Below, in pieces: positions 8,056 through 16,299 of a stretch of DNA of 64,000 bases (position 1 is its first letter; each line of letters starts with the position of its first letter). A program made the translations under genes and the position numbers. The notes beneath the pieces are model-generated. The model did no database searches, was not told the origin of the DNA, and worked only from the letters and a program-made list of their open reading frames with translations. Origin of the DNA: Fumia sp045645505 (GTDB lineage Bacteria; Bacillota; Clostridia; Oscillospirales; Ruminococcaceae); contig JAZRIW010000001.1 of assembly GCA_045645505.1 (NCBI GenBank), positions 14,547 to 78,546 on the forward strand, in the 5' to 3' direction.

Positions 8056-8083
8056 AAAGATACCCTAAAAGGGTATCTTTTTT
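8054..8083 (+). terminator. Terminator of the original tRNA gene
   Basis: AAGATACCC-TAAAA-GGGTATCTT followed by a T-run begins three bases after the CCA end. Its retention beside the fragment supports the chromosome-side identity of this junction. Confidence 0.85.
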
Positions 8084-8122
8084 ATTATTCGCAATCACAT
8101 AATTTGTACTTGTTTCAAAGGT

Positions 8123-8214
8123 TTCTCCTCGAGGAGAAGCTGTCACGAAGTGACTGATGAGGTGTAGATTGCGACCCGAACCGAAGGCACTCCCACTTTC
8201 CCTTTGAGGGAAAG
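8123..8214 (+). repeat. Structured intergenic repeat with three hairpins
   Basis: Holds a perfect 16-bp palindrome TTCTCCTCGAGGAGAA (8123-8138), a GTCAC-GAA-GTGAC hairpin (8142-8154) and CTTTCCCT-TTG-AGGGAAAG (8196-8214). The composition (higher GC) and order resemble the dispersed REP/MITE-like repeats common between genes in clostridial genomes. Only one copy is in this window, so repetition is recalled rather than seen. Confidence 0.5.
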
Positions 8215-8313
8215 GCTTTTTAAACCCCCCGACAAGATTTTTTATAAACATGTTTAATACTGTTATAAAAATATTATAATATATATAAAGTGCGTTATCA
8301 GGAGGATATTTTT

Positions 8314-9726
8314 ATGCGCAAAACAAAAATAGTATGCACAATCGGCCCTGCAAGTGAAACCGAAGAAATAATCACAAGACTTTGCAAAGCCGGAATGAAT
8401 GTAGCAAGACTTAACTTTTCCCACAATACTCACGAACACCACCAAAAAAGAATTGACCTTATCAAAAAAGTTCGCTCAAAGCTTAATATGCCCATTGCTA
8501 TTATGCTTGACACCAAAGGTCCCGAATACAGAATCAAGACCTTTAAAAATGGAAAAATCACCTTAAATAACGGAGATAAATTCACTTTCACATCAAAAGA
8601 TATTATTGGTGACGAAACCATAGTTTCGATAAATTATCCCAATCTCCCCCACGAGCTTTCAGTTGGCGATATTATTTTGCTCAATAATGGTCTTTTGACA
8701 TTTAAGGTTATAAATACAGATGACGTTAATATCGAATGCACAGTTTTAATCGGCGGCGAACTTTCAGACCGTAAGAGTATGAGCTTCCCGGGTAAAGTAA
8801 TGAAAAAAGAATATCTTTCAAAACAAGATAAATTGGATATTGCTTTCGGTGTGCAGAATGAGGTGGATTATATTGCCTGCTCCTTTGTTTCTAAAAAGCA
8901 AGACCTTATCGATGTTCATAATTATTTAAAAGAGCTTAACGCCAATGATATTGAACTGATCGCCAAAATAGAAAACCAGTCAGGTTTTGATAACATTGAA
9001 GAAATCTGTGAAGAATGTGACGGTATTATGATAGCCCGTGGTGATATGGGTGTCGAAATACCTTTCAAGATGCTCCCCATAATTCAGAAAAAGCTCATAA
9101 CAAAATGTCGTTTGCTCGGTAAAAGAGTTATTACTGCAACTGAAATGCTGGAATCTATGATTTCAAATCCGCGTCCCACAAGGGCAGAAATTTCCGATAT
9201 TGCCAATGCAGTTTATGACGGGACAAGTGCCATTATGCTCTCGGGTGAAACCGCAGCAGGTAAATATCCCATTGAATCAGTAAAAGCAATGGCAGAAATT
9301 GCTGAAACTACTGAAAGCAATATCCACTATAACAAGCGTTTTCACAATGCGGAATTTGAGATCAGAAACTCAGTAGATGCTATTTCTCATTCCACCTGCG
9401 GAATGGCAATAGACCTTAACGCAAAAGCGATTGTTGCATGTTCGCTTTCAGGTATGACAGCCCGAATGGTATCCCGTTTCCGTCCTCCCGTTCCGATTTT
9501 AGGTCTTACAACCAATGAACGCACCTGGAGAAAATTGGCACTTTCCTGGGGTGTTATCCCCGCTATCTGTGAACAATTCAGCTCAACAGACGTATTATTT
9601 TACACAGCAAAGAAAATAGCAAAAGAAAAACTCTGTCTTGAAAAAGACGATAAAATCGTTATAACCGGCGGTGATACTACAGGAGCATCAGGCAACACAA
9701 GCCTCATCAAAATTGAAAATATGTGA
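8314..9726 (+). CDS. pyk: Pyruvate kinase
   Basis: A 470-residue glycolytic enzyme making pyruvate and ATP from phosphoenolpyruvate and ADP. It begins RKTKIVCTIGPAS, with NFSH, MLDTKGPEYR (usually EIR), IARGDMGVEIP and the active-site stretch ATEMLESM plus TRAEISDIANAVYDG. It lacks the C-terminal PEP-utiliser-like domain of the Bacillus enzyme. ATG 8314 is chosen over a GTG at 8290 because GGAGG lies 8 bp before it and the family N-terminus starts there. A TATAAT at 8275-8280 is a likely -10 box; its -35 is poor. It is the first gene on the chromosome side of the tRNA scar. Confidence 0.97.
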   Translation: MRKTKIVCTIGPASETEEIITRLCKAGMNVARLNFSHNTHEHHQKRIDLIKKVRSKLNMPIAIMLDTKGPEYRIKTFKNGKITLNNGDKFTFTSKDIIGDETIVSINYPNLPHELSVGDIILLNNGLLTFKVINTDDVNIECTVLIGGELSDRKSMSFPGKVMKKEYLSKQDKLDIAFGVQNEVDYIACSFVSKKQDLIDVHNYLKELNANDIELIAKIENQSGFDNIEEICEECDGIMIARGDMGVEIPFKMLPIIQKKLITKCRLLGKRVITATEMLESMISNPRPTRAEISDIANAVYDGTSAIMLSGETAAGKYPIESVKAMAEIAETTESNIHYNKRFHNAEFEIRNSVDAISHSTCGMAIDLNAKAIVACSLSGMTARMVSRFRPPVPILGLTTNERTWRKLALSWGVIPAICEQFSSTDVLFYTAKKIAKEKLCLEKDDKIVITGGDTTGASGNTSLIKIENM

Positions 9727-9758
9727 AAAAGCAAGGTGAATTTTCACCTTGCTTTTTT
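9727..9758. terminator. Terminator between pyk and the convergent gene
   Basis: AAAAGCAAGGTGAA and its complement flank a short centre and are followed by seven T. It is usable from both strands. Confidence 0.85.
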
Positions 9759-9761
9759 TAA

Positions 9762-11501
9762 TTAAAACTCAAGTATAATAAATGCAGTAGCAGGAACTTT
9801 AACAGAGTATGTTTTATCGTCTTTTTTTATAATCTGAGACTTAAAATTTCCCTCTTTAATAACCTCGATTTCAGTAGGCTTTTTAAAGGTTACCTCTACC
9901 AATTCATCTGCCTCATTATCGATTACATCGCCTTTGTCAATCGTTCTCATATTTCCTTCGTTGTTAAACAAAGAAAGATACCTCTGATTATTTTCATCCG
10001 TTGATACAAGCCATGAAAGTCCCGAAACATAAACCGGCATAACCTTTAAAATAAGTTTTTTAAGCTCTGCTGAAAGCTTATTTATATCAGACGAATCAAG
10101 AATTTTATACTTATCCTCGTTTTCCTTTTTAAAATGAGAATCAGGTGAAGCATCAATTAAATATTCATATTTTTTCATAGCTTCAGGATTCGTATCTTCA
10201 TATATAATATCAAAAACATCTCCGAATTCGGTGTTTGTAAGAACATGCCCCTCATTACCGCTTCCTTTGACTCTGTCTTCAAAAATAAGTGCAAGAACGT
10301 CCTCAACATGCATATAATACTGCTCTTCTTGTTTTGTTAAGGTCGAGCACATATATGTATATGGGTTTTCATGTTTTTCATTTAAATTAAACCTGAAACG
10401 CAACTGTACCGTACTATATTTCTTAGGAAGCACAATCGCAAACGGAGTAAAAGCGTTGATTCCCCGTAATTTCTCTGCTTCATGAATAAAATTTTTCTTT
10501 GTTTCACCATAGGGTGAAAGATTAAATTCCTTCATATCATAATAAGAACAATTAAGTCCCCATTCTTCAGAAAAGTAGTGCGAACCACTCATAAGCGAAA
10601 AATAATATATTCTGTTTTGTAAAAGCCTCGAACTGCCACCATTTTCACCAAACGAAGTAAAATTATCGGGATGTGTATCCTGAGTAAGATACCACTCATT
10701 GATAGGGTCTAAATTAAAACAAGGCATTGTGCAGCCGACGTATTTCCCATTAAACATCGACCAGTGCCAACATTCATAGTATGTTCCCCATGTCTTATCT
10801 GAAGCCTTGGCAATACCTCTTGCTAAAGCCACCTCTGTACGCATATACGGAATCTGACTTCCGACTTCAGGCATAAAAGTTTTCATACCGAGCTCATCTT
10901 GAAGTTTCGTCATAAGATAATAACTGTCACAAGGAAGAATAAGCCCCTCAGTTTCCTCCATACGAGTCTTAAACATCTCTTTGATTTCTTCGTAATACCC
11001 TTCAGGTGTAGGAGAATATATAAGCTTTGAATATTCTGAAATTGATCCCTGTGACAAGCCGTGCAAAACCTCACCGTAAGGTGTTACCGCAAAACTGCTT
11101 TTTAAAGGCTCGTCCATAGCTTTTACATCATAAGGCCCATTCGAACCCATGGTTTTAATAATTAAAGGCCAGTCACTTGTACGACGGTTTGAAGCACTCT
11201 CATGAAGCTGAAATCCCAAAAACCAATCCCCGAGAATATCTCTGTATTCCTTAATAAGAGTCTTGTCATATTCATATTTCCAGTATGTAATTCCACCCGC
11301 AATTCTATCTACATAAAAAGGAATTTTATCGTTTTTTATCATAGAATGCAGTGTTCCACCGATAGCAGCTATATTATTAAACTGACGCTCATACGGAACT
11401 GAAAAAACATTCTGAATTTTAAAACCTGAATCACCGTTAAGCATATTATTTTTTTCAAGTCCCTTAAAACAATCCTCATTATATACATGAAAAAATTTCA
11501 T
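9762..11501 (-). CDS. Uncharacterised protein, possible glycoside hydrolase (TIM-barrel-like)
   Basis: A 579-residue cytoplasmic protein with no signal peptide and no family I can name. It is rich in Trp and Tyr, and conserved-looking acidic stretches (PEVGSQIPYMR near 215, WGTYYECWHWSMFNG near 243, SEEWGLNCSYYD near 313) are the kind of motif seen in clefts of retaining glycosidases. The last 120 residues look like a beta-sandwich (alternating hydrophobics, TEIEVIKEGNFKS, YSVKVPATAFIILEF), as in many GH families with a C-terminal beta domain. The upstream site is weak (GCGGGG). It is followed by a nitroreductase gene upstream on the same strand, with a 21-bp gap. Function is inference only. 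Confidence 0.5.
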   Translation of the reverse strand: MKFFHVYNEDCFKGLEKNNMLNGDSGFKIQNVFSVPYERQFNNIAAIGGTLHSMIKNDKIPFYVDRIAGGITYWKYEYDKTLIKEYRDILGDWFLGFQLHESASNRRTSDWPLIIKTMGSNGPYDVKAMDEPLKSSFAVTPYGEVLHGLSQGSISEYSKLIYSPTPEGYYEEIKEMFKTRMEETEGLILPCDSYYLMTKLQDELGMKTFMPEVGSQIPYMRTEVALARGIAKASDKTWGTYYECWHWSMFNGKYVGCTMPCFNLDPINEWYLTQDTHPDNFTSFGENGGSSRLLQNRIYYFSLMSGSHYFSEEWGLNCSYYDMKEFNLSPYGETKKNFIHEAEKLRGINAFTPFAIVLPKKYSTVQLRFRFNLNEKHENPYTYMCSTLTKQEEQYYMHVEDVLALIFEDRVKGSGNEGHVLTNTEFGDVFDIIYEDTNPEAMKKYEYLIDASPDSHFKKENEDKYKILDSSDINKLSAELKKLILKVMPVYVSGLSWLVSTDENNQRYLSLFNNEGNMRTIDKGDVIDNEADELVEVTFKKPTEIEVIKEGNFKSQIIKKDDKTYSVKVPATAFIILEF

Positions 11502-11522
11502 AATAAACCCCGCTTTTATATA

Positions 11523-12041
11523 CTAAAACTTCTCATAAAATACAGTTTCTTCTATAGGTCTTACTTTCTCGTGCATATCAAGAGGTACTGCATCATCAGC
11601 AGGGTATCCCATAACAAGAATCAAAGTCATCTCATATTCATCAGGAATATTAAATTCATTCTTTAAAATCTCAGGATTATATGCCATTACCATACAGCTT
11701 CCAACACCAAGCGACTGTGCCGAAAGCATCATATGTGTAGCAACAATGGCAGCATCCACCGGTGCAGTCATCGCTTTGTCGTATTTTCTCACCCAGGATT
11801 CATTTTTATTATACCCTATAACCATAGCAGTCGGCGCATTAAAATGACAAGGTGTGCATTTTGAAAGCTTTTTCATACTCTCGTCGGTATTTAAAACAAG
11901 TATTCTCTGGGGCTGGTAATTACAGCCTGTCGGTGCAACATGACCTGCAAGCAATATCTCGTCTATAACTTCCTTTTTAAGATGCTCAGGTTTAAATTTT
12001 CTGACAGAAAATCTGTCCTTTATAAGCTTCATAAAATCCAT
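11523..12041 (-). CDS. Nitroreductase-family FMN protein
   Basis: A 172-residue flavoprotein with the family N-terminus (FMKLIKDRFSVRKF, the FMN phosphate-binding Arg pair) and a central GVGSCMVM motif near 110. Members reduce nitro compounds, quinones or enones using NAD(P)H. At this short length it belongs to the small clostridial subgroup, whose physiological substrates are undefined. AAAGGAG lies 7 bp before the ATG. The 21-bp gap to the glycosidase-like gene downstream suggests co-transcription. Confidence 0.88.
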   Translation of the reverse strand: MDFMKLIKDRFSVRKFKPEHLKKEVIDEILLAGHVAPTGCNYQPQRILVLNTDESMKKLSKCTPCHFNAPTAMVIGYNKNESWVRKYDKAMTAPVDAAIVATHMMLSAQSLGVGSCMVMAYNPEILKNEFNIPDEYEMTLILVMGYPADDAVPLDMHEKVRPIEETVFYEKF

Positions 12042-12064
12042 ATTTTATCTCCTTTACTGATTAC

Positions 12065-12661
12065 TTAAAAATCCGCATCCACAATATAAATATCTAAAAA
12101 ATCTTTAGAATCAGAACTAAATCCCGACTTTGCCACATCATTTGCAGTAATATCAAGACTGTTTGAGAGAATGATATATTCCGATTCTCCGTGCTGATAC
12201 TGAGTATCACCCTCTACCTTTAAGATATACTTATACTGTGAAAAATCCTTTTCGGGGTCCTCTATTTTCTTGAAAATTTCCCAGTCATCGCCAATCGGCA
12301 CTTCGGCTATATCTTTAGTAGCACTAAGCTGATAAGCAGATGCTCTGTTTTTATATCCGAAATTTGCTTCATTATCGTTTTTAGGAAGTTCCCATTTATC
12401 AACAGCCTTGATAAAACTTCCGTCAAGAGCATCACTTCTGCTTTTTATATCGTTATCTTCGCCTGTATCATAGTAAAGACTTCCGTTAATCATAATTGTC
12501 CTTACAGGCTCTTTTTCACTTCTGTAACGCTTTTGATTTTTGCCTACAATAATACTTGTAGGGCCATCTGCCCCACCGATAACCGATACCGAACGGGCAT
12601 TACAGGAAATTAAAGACAATGATATCAATGATACTAATATTAAAATACTAATCTTTTTCAT
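12065..12661 (-). CDS. Lipoprotein with an IGGADGPTSI motif
   Basis: A 198-residue protein with a lipoprotein signal (hydrophobic segment ending LSLISC, lipidated Cys20). Directly after it, IGGADGPTSI spans residues 28-37. That decapeptide is the signature of the membrane beta subunit of sodium-pumping decarboxylases (OadB, GcdB), yet the rest of this protein is a hydrophilic exported domain unrelated to that pump. The remainder (DDWEIFKKIEDPEKDF, SEYIILSNSLDI) is unrecognised. It sits 23 bp upstream of the nitroreductase gene and 10 bp downstream of the phosphatase gene, in a minus-strand run. Confidence 0.75.
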   Translation of the reverse strand: MKKISILILVSLISLSLISCNARSVSVIGGADGPTSIIVGKNQKRYRSEKEPVRTIMINGSLYYDTGEDNDIKSRSDALDGSFIKAVDKWELPKNDNEANFGYKNRASAYQLSATKDIAEVPIGDDWEIFKKIEDPEKDFSQYKYILKVEGDTQYQHGESEYIILSNSLDITANDVAKSGFSSDSKDFLDIYIVDADF

Positions 12662-12671
12662 AATTTACTCC

Positions 12672-13118
12672 TTAAAAATTTTCTAAAATAGCCTTACAAC
12701 CTTCGTAAATATCTTTATACGCCTCTTCAAAATTTCTGCTGTACCAGGGATCTCTTACGTCACGACTTCCAAGGAGCTTTCGCACCTTTTCTTCTTTATC
12801 TCCGCCAAGTATTCTTGTCGCATTTTTCACATTATAAGAATCCATACAGATAAATAAGTCATACTTATCATAATCGCTCTTTTTAAGCTTTACAGCTATT
12901 TTCCCGTCACAGGAAATCCCGTGTTTACTAAGTTCCTCTCTTGCAGGCGGATATACGGGACTGCCTACACCATTAAAAATTTCATCTTCACTTGTAGCAG
13001 AAGATGAAATCAAAAATTCATCTTCTCTTCCCTCTTTTTTTATAATATCACGAAGTATAAATTCAGCCATAGGACTTCTGCAGATATTCCCGTGGCAGAC
13101 GAACATTATCCTTGTCAT
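12672..13118 (-). CDS. Low-molecular-weight protein-tyrosine phosphatase
   Basis: A 148-residue cytoplasmic phosphatase. The P-loop CHGNICRS (Cys8 nucleophile, Arg14) is at the N-terminus and the general acid Asp123 lies in RDPWY. Length is as expected for the family. Bacterial members dephosphorylate tyrosine kinases of capsule or stress systems, or act on arginine phosphate; none of those partners is encoded here. It begins 2 bp downstream of the DUF1653 gene, so it is in the same transcript. Confidence 0.93.
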   Translation of the reverse strand: MTRIMFVCHGNICRSPMAEFILRDIIKKEGREDEFLISSSATSEDEIFNGVGSPVYPPAREELSKHGISCDGKIAVKLKKSDYDKYDLFICMDSYNVKNATRILGGDKEEKVRKLLGSRDVRDPWYSRNFEEAYKDIYEGCKAILENF

Positions 13119-13120
13119 AA

Positions 13121-13351
13121 TTACTCTCCTTCTACTTCAAATCTATATTTCTGACAAGCATCTGGATATTTTTTACTGTCAAGTTCTTCCAAAAACATCT
13201 CAAGTGGCCTTATCCACAAAGATTCATCTCCATACATTTGTCTGTAAACCACATAGATTTCACCTGTTTCAGAACATTTTGCAACATCCTCAACACGATA
13301 TAAATTACCTTTAAAGTGCTTATATACAGCACCTATCTCCAATTTCCTCAT
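13121..13351 (-). CDS. DUF1653 family protein
   Basis: A 76-residue protein with the family pattern YKHFKGNLYRV near residue 10, then YVVYRQMYGD and a C-terminal WIRPLEMFLEEL. Proteins of this family are small, soluble and uncharacterised, and often lie near general metabolism genes. GAGGTAAAG precedes the ATG, and the gap to the upstream TIGR04076 gene is 12 bp, consistent with an operon. Confidence 0.85.
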   Translation of the reverse strand: MRKLEIGAVYKHFKGNLYRVEDVAKCSETGEIYVVYRQMYGDESLWIRPLEMFLEELDSKKYPDACQKYRFEVEGE

Positions 13352-13363
13352 ACTTTACCTCTC

Positions 13364-13666
13364 TTAATCAATAACCTCAATTAAAAAGCTCACAGGTCTG
13401 AATCCATCATTACAGGAAATCATAGCAGACTTTTCATTTTTCATCCAACCATCATAAAAATTCCCACCGCCAAATGCTAACTCTTCAACGAAATACTCCA
13501 TACTCTCCCATGCAGAATCACACATTTTTAGAGGCTTTTCTGCACTTTTTGAAATAAACACCTGACCTAATTTCATATCACAAGCATGCTCTATAGGATT
13601 TTCATATTTTTCAATCAGATCATCATATCTTGCTATCTTCATGACAGTTATTTTTATATCCTTCAT
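13364..13666 (-). CDS. TIGR04076 family protein
   Basis: A 100-residue soluble protein. KDIKITVMKI at the start, CDMKLGQVF in the middle, AWESMEYFVEELAFGG, and the C-terminal DGFRPVSFLIEVID match the TIGR04076 layout (Cys, central Trp helix, CxDGxRPV end). Function is unknown in the family. AAAGGAAA lies before the ATG. It is probably the first gene of the run TIGR04076-DUF1653-phosphatase-lipoprotein-nitroreductase. Confidence 0.8.
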   Translation of the reverse strand: MKDIKITVMKIARYDDLIEKYENPIEHACDMKLGQVFISKSAEKPLKMCDSAWESMEYFVEELAFGGGNFYDGWMKNEKSAMISCNDGFRPVSFLIEVID

Positions 13667-13735
13667 ATCACCATTTCCTTTAATTTACTTATGTCATATT
13701 AAATTATATCATCTCAGAAGATTTTTTTCAACAAA

Positions 13736-13770
13736 ACAAAAAGCACAGTTTAAATAAACTGTGCTTTTTT
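13736..13770 (-). terminator. Terminator of the DUF421-DUF4363 operon
   Basis: AAGCACAGTTTA-AA-TAAACTGTGCTT abuts the DUF4363 stop. On the minus strand it is followed by TTTTTGTTTTG. Confidence 0.8.
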
Positions 13771-14096
13771 TAAAATATATTGCTAAGTGTCGGTAATTCA
13801 CTCTGATAAAGGTTTTCAAGTAAAACTATCGCCTTTTTTATCCTCTCTTTATCAAAATATAATGCAGCGTCTAAAATTGCATTTGAAATTTCGTTAATTT
13901 TTTCCTCCTTTATAAACATTTCAAGAAAAGCCTTTTTTTCCTCCCAGCTCTCATAAACTTCATAAACCTCTTCCCCTACAGCAGTTTCAAGAGAATTTAT
14001 AAGATGATTTTTATAATCTCTCAGATAAAAAACAGAATATACCGAAACCAAAACAAGTAACAATAAAATCGATATAATCAACAAAACTCTTTTCAA
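13770..14096 (-). CDS. DUF4363 membrane-anchored protein
   Basis: A 108-residue protein with one N-terminal membrane helix (residues 4-25) and an extracytoplasmic helical domain rich in Glu and Lys. Matches the DUF4363 pattern, which occurs in spore formers almost always downstream of a DUF421 gene, as here. Its ATG overlaps the DUF421 stop by 4 bp (ATGA type), indicating translational coupling. Function not known. Confidence 0.8.
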   Translation of the reverse strand: MKRVLLIISILLLLVLVSVYSVFYLRDYKNHLINSLETAVGEEVYEVYESWEEKKAFLEMFIKEEKINEISNAILDAALYFDKERIKKAIVLLENLYQSELPTLSNIF

Positions 14097-14767
14097 TTTA
14101 TTCCCTCTTTTTTTATAATATTCACCTTTTTATCACTATCGGCAGTCATGATAAAAATCTCATCTATTCTCAAATTTTTTGACTTTAAAACACTTAAAAC
14201 CCATTTTTCCGTAAGATTGTATAACGGCAACGCCTCCTTTAAAAGTTCTCCGTCACTTATAATCACGACAGGCGGATTCGGTTGCCTCCCCTTTAAATCA
14301 AGCATTTCAGCTGTCGCAGTCTGATAATTAAATTTCTGAAGAAAACTTATAGTACCGGTAGTTTCAATAACCGCAAACGCTACCTCGTCTATATCAAAAA
14401 TGCCACTCCCCCTCAAGCTTTCCGTTAAATCATCAATCGAATATCTTAAAGTTTTAAGTGCCTTCTGGTCAATTTTACCGTCCTTTATTATCACAATAGG
14501 TTTGCCCGAAATAAGAGTCCTGAATTTTTTTGAACGAAGTGAAATCATCGATACAATCAAATCAAACGAAACCAAAGTAATAATAGGTATAATGCCTGTA
14601 AGCATAGGAGTATCAGGGTTTTCTATCGGAATAGAAGCTATATTTGAAACTAAAATCGTAACTACAAGCTCCGATGGTTGAAGCTGTCCTATTTGTCGTT
14701 TTCCCATTATTCTTAAGGAAAAAACAATCAGAATATATAAAAGCACCGCCCTTAAAAGCACTATCAT
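14093..14767 (-). CDS. DUF421 membrane protein (YetF family)
   Basis: A 224-residue protein with three N-terminal membrane helices (residues 2-85), including the signature LRIMGKRQIGQLQPSELV, followed by two tandem soluble domains (LKTLRYSIDDLTESLRGSGIFDIDEVAFAV and PNPPVVIISDG). YetF-family proteins of Bacillus (YetF, YrbG, YdfR, YkjA) are linked to spores, and some form channels implicated in germination. AAGGGG precedes the ATG. Divergent from the ger operon with about 90 bp between starts, which supports a spore-related role. Confidence 0.88.
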   Translation of the reverse strand: MIVLLRAVLLYILIVFSLRIMGKRQIGQLQPSELVVTILVSNIASIPIENPDTPMLTGIIPIITLVSFDLIVSMISLRSKKFRTLISGKPIVIIKDGKIDQKALKTLRYSIDDLTESLRGSGIFDIDEVAFAVIETTGTISFLQKFNYQTATAEMLDLKGRQPNPPVVIISDGELLKEALPLYNLTEKWVLSVLKSKNLRIDEIFIMTADSDKKVNIIKKEGIN

Positions 14768-14782
14768 ATAAAATCCCCTTTA

Positions 14783-14814
14783 TGAATAAGCAATTCTTTT
14801 TTTGAACATACTTA
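14783..14814 (+). promoter_or_regulatory. Sigma-G-like (forespore) promoter of the ger operon
   Basis: TGAATA at 14783-14788, an 18-bp spacer, and CATACTTA at 14807-14814 fit the sigma-F/sigma-G consensus (TGMATA-N17/18-CATAMTA) with one insertion-like deviation. The start would fall near 14821, 35 bp before the GerA ATG. No sigma-A boxes are present. Confidence 0.55.
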
Positions 14815-14855
14815 TTATTGATAATAACCCCTTAAATATTCAAAGGAGAAAAAGC

Positions 14856-16298
14856 ATGAAACTCTGTGAAAATTCAGATAAAAATATTACAGAAATGCGA
14901 AATAAATTAGATGGTAGTGCAGATTTTATTACAAGAGATTTATATATAGGAAAAAATAAACTAAGCTTTGTTATGATTGAAGGTATGATTAACTTAGGTG
15001 TCCTTGCAAATCTTATTATAAGACCTCTCCTTCAGGAAAATTTTGAAAAAGACGTAACTGCAAAGACAATATACGATTTTATCATCGACAAAAGCCTTAT
15101 GGCAGCGGATATGAAAGAAATTTTTACCACTGAAGAAGTTCTTAAAATGGCGATGTCAGGCTTTGCAGTTGTGATAATTGACGGTATTGCCGCAGGAATT
15201 GCTTTGGGTGCTCAGGGGTTTAACTTCCGTTCAATTTCAGAACCGTCAGGCGAAATAAACGAACGTGGCTCACGGGAAGGTTTTACAGAACCGATAAAAA
15301 TTAACCTGACCATGATAAGACGACGAATTAAATCAGATAAATTGAAGTTTGAGAGCTTTGAAGTAGGAAAACAAAGCAAAACCGATGCCTGTCTTGTTTA
15401 TAAAACTGACGTGGTATCAGAAAAACTATTAAATAAAGTGCGCGACAAGTTAAAAGCTTTACAGCTTGACGTGGTTCTCGACACAGGGTATCTCAAGCCA
15501 TTTTTAGAAGGCAAACCCATTTCTTTTTTCAGCGAAGTCGGAGTTACCGAACGTCCCGATACATTGGTAGCAAAAATAGCTGAAGGAAGAGTGGCAATTC
15601 TACTTGACGGAACTCCGTATGCATTGATAGTACCCTACCTTTTTACCGAAAACTTTCAGAGCTTTGACGATTATGCCCACAGACCATATTTCGCAACTTT
15701 TATAAGACTTTTAAAGTATTTTGCTTTCTTTTTTACAATATACCTGCCTGGAATTTATGTTGCTCTTGCGACCTTTCACCCCGAAGCATTCCCTCATGCA
15801 CTTTTATTTAATATAGCCTCTGCCGAAGAAACCACACCTTTCCCACTTGTTTTATCGGCATTAATCATTCATTTTATCTATGAAATAATGCGTGAGGCAG
15901 GATTAAGACTCCCAAGGCCCGTAGGACACGCTGTAGGAATCGTAGGTGCACTCGTAATAGGCGATGCCGCAGTAACTGCAGGAATTATCGGTTCCCCTAT
16001 GGTAATGGTAGTGGCACTCACTGCAATAAGCTCCTTTGTAGTGCCAAGCCTTTACGAACCTGTAAGCATTCTCCGTTTTATTTTTATTATAGTCGGAGGG
16101 CTTAGCGGAATGTACGGAATAGCAGTTATAAGTTGTATGCTGTTATTTAATATCTGCAAAATAAGCAATCTCGGGATACCATACACTTCCCCCATTTCCC
16201 CGTTTTCACTAAAATCAATGCGTGATACTTTTTTAAGACTTGGGTTTAAAACCCTGCAAAAAGACGTCAGAAAAATTCAAGAATTTAGGAGAGAATAA
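14856..16298 (+). CDS. gerKA: Spore germination receptor A subunit (GerA family)
   Basis: A 480-residue inner-spore-membrane subunit of a nutrient germinant receptor. It has a soluble N-terminal half with the DGSADFITRDLYIG entry and EVGVTERPDTLVAKIAEGRVAILLDGTPYALIVP, then four to five membrane helices from about residue 290, including REAGLRLPRPVGHAVGIVGALVIGDAA. ATG 14856 is selected over an upstream in-frame start because AAAGGAG sits 8 bp before it. It is first of a gerA-gerB-gerC operon. Which germinant is sensed, and whether it is the K, A or B receptor, cannot be read. Confidence 0.93.
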   Translation: MKLCENSDKNITEMRNKLDGSADFITRDLYIGKNKLSFVMIEGMINLGVLANLIIRPLLQENFEKDVTAKTIYDFIIDKSLMAADMKEIFTTEEVLKMAMSGFAVVIIDGIAAGIALGAQGFNFRSISEPSGEINERGSREGFTEPIKINLTMIRRRIKSDKLKFESFEVGKQSKTDACLVYKTDVVSEKLLNKVRDKLKALQLDVVLDTGYLKPFLEGKPISFFSEVGVTERPDTLVAKIAEGRVAILLDGTPYALIVPYLFTENFQSFDDYAHRPYFATFIRLLKYFAFFFTIYLPGIYVALATFHPEAFPHALLFNIASAEETTPFPLVLSALIIHFIYEIMREAGLRLPRPVGHAVGIVGALVIGDAAVTAGIIGSPMVMVVALTAISSFVVPSLYEPVSILRFIFIIVGGLSGMYGIAVISCMLLFNICKISNLGIPYTSPISPFSLKSMRDTFLRLGFKTLQKDVRKIQEFRRE

Positions 16299-16299
16299 A

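Noticed and set aside
7997..8251. An 84-codon minus-strand frame over the tRNA fragment and repeat
   Set aside because: It translates the antisense of tRNA and a palindromic repeat, a common false gene.
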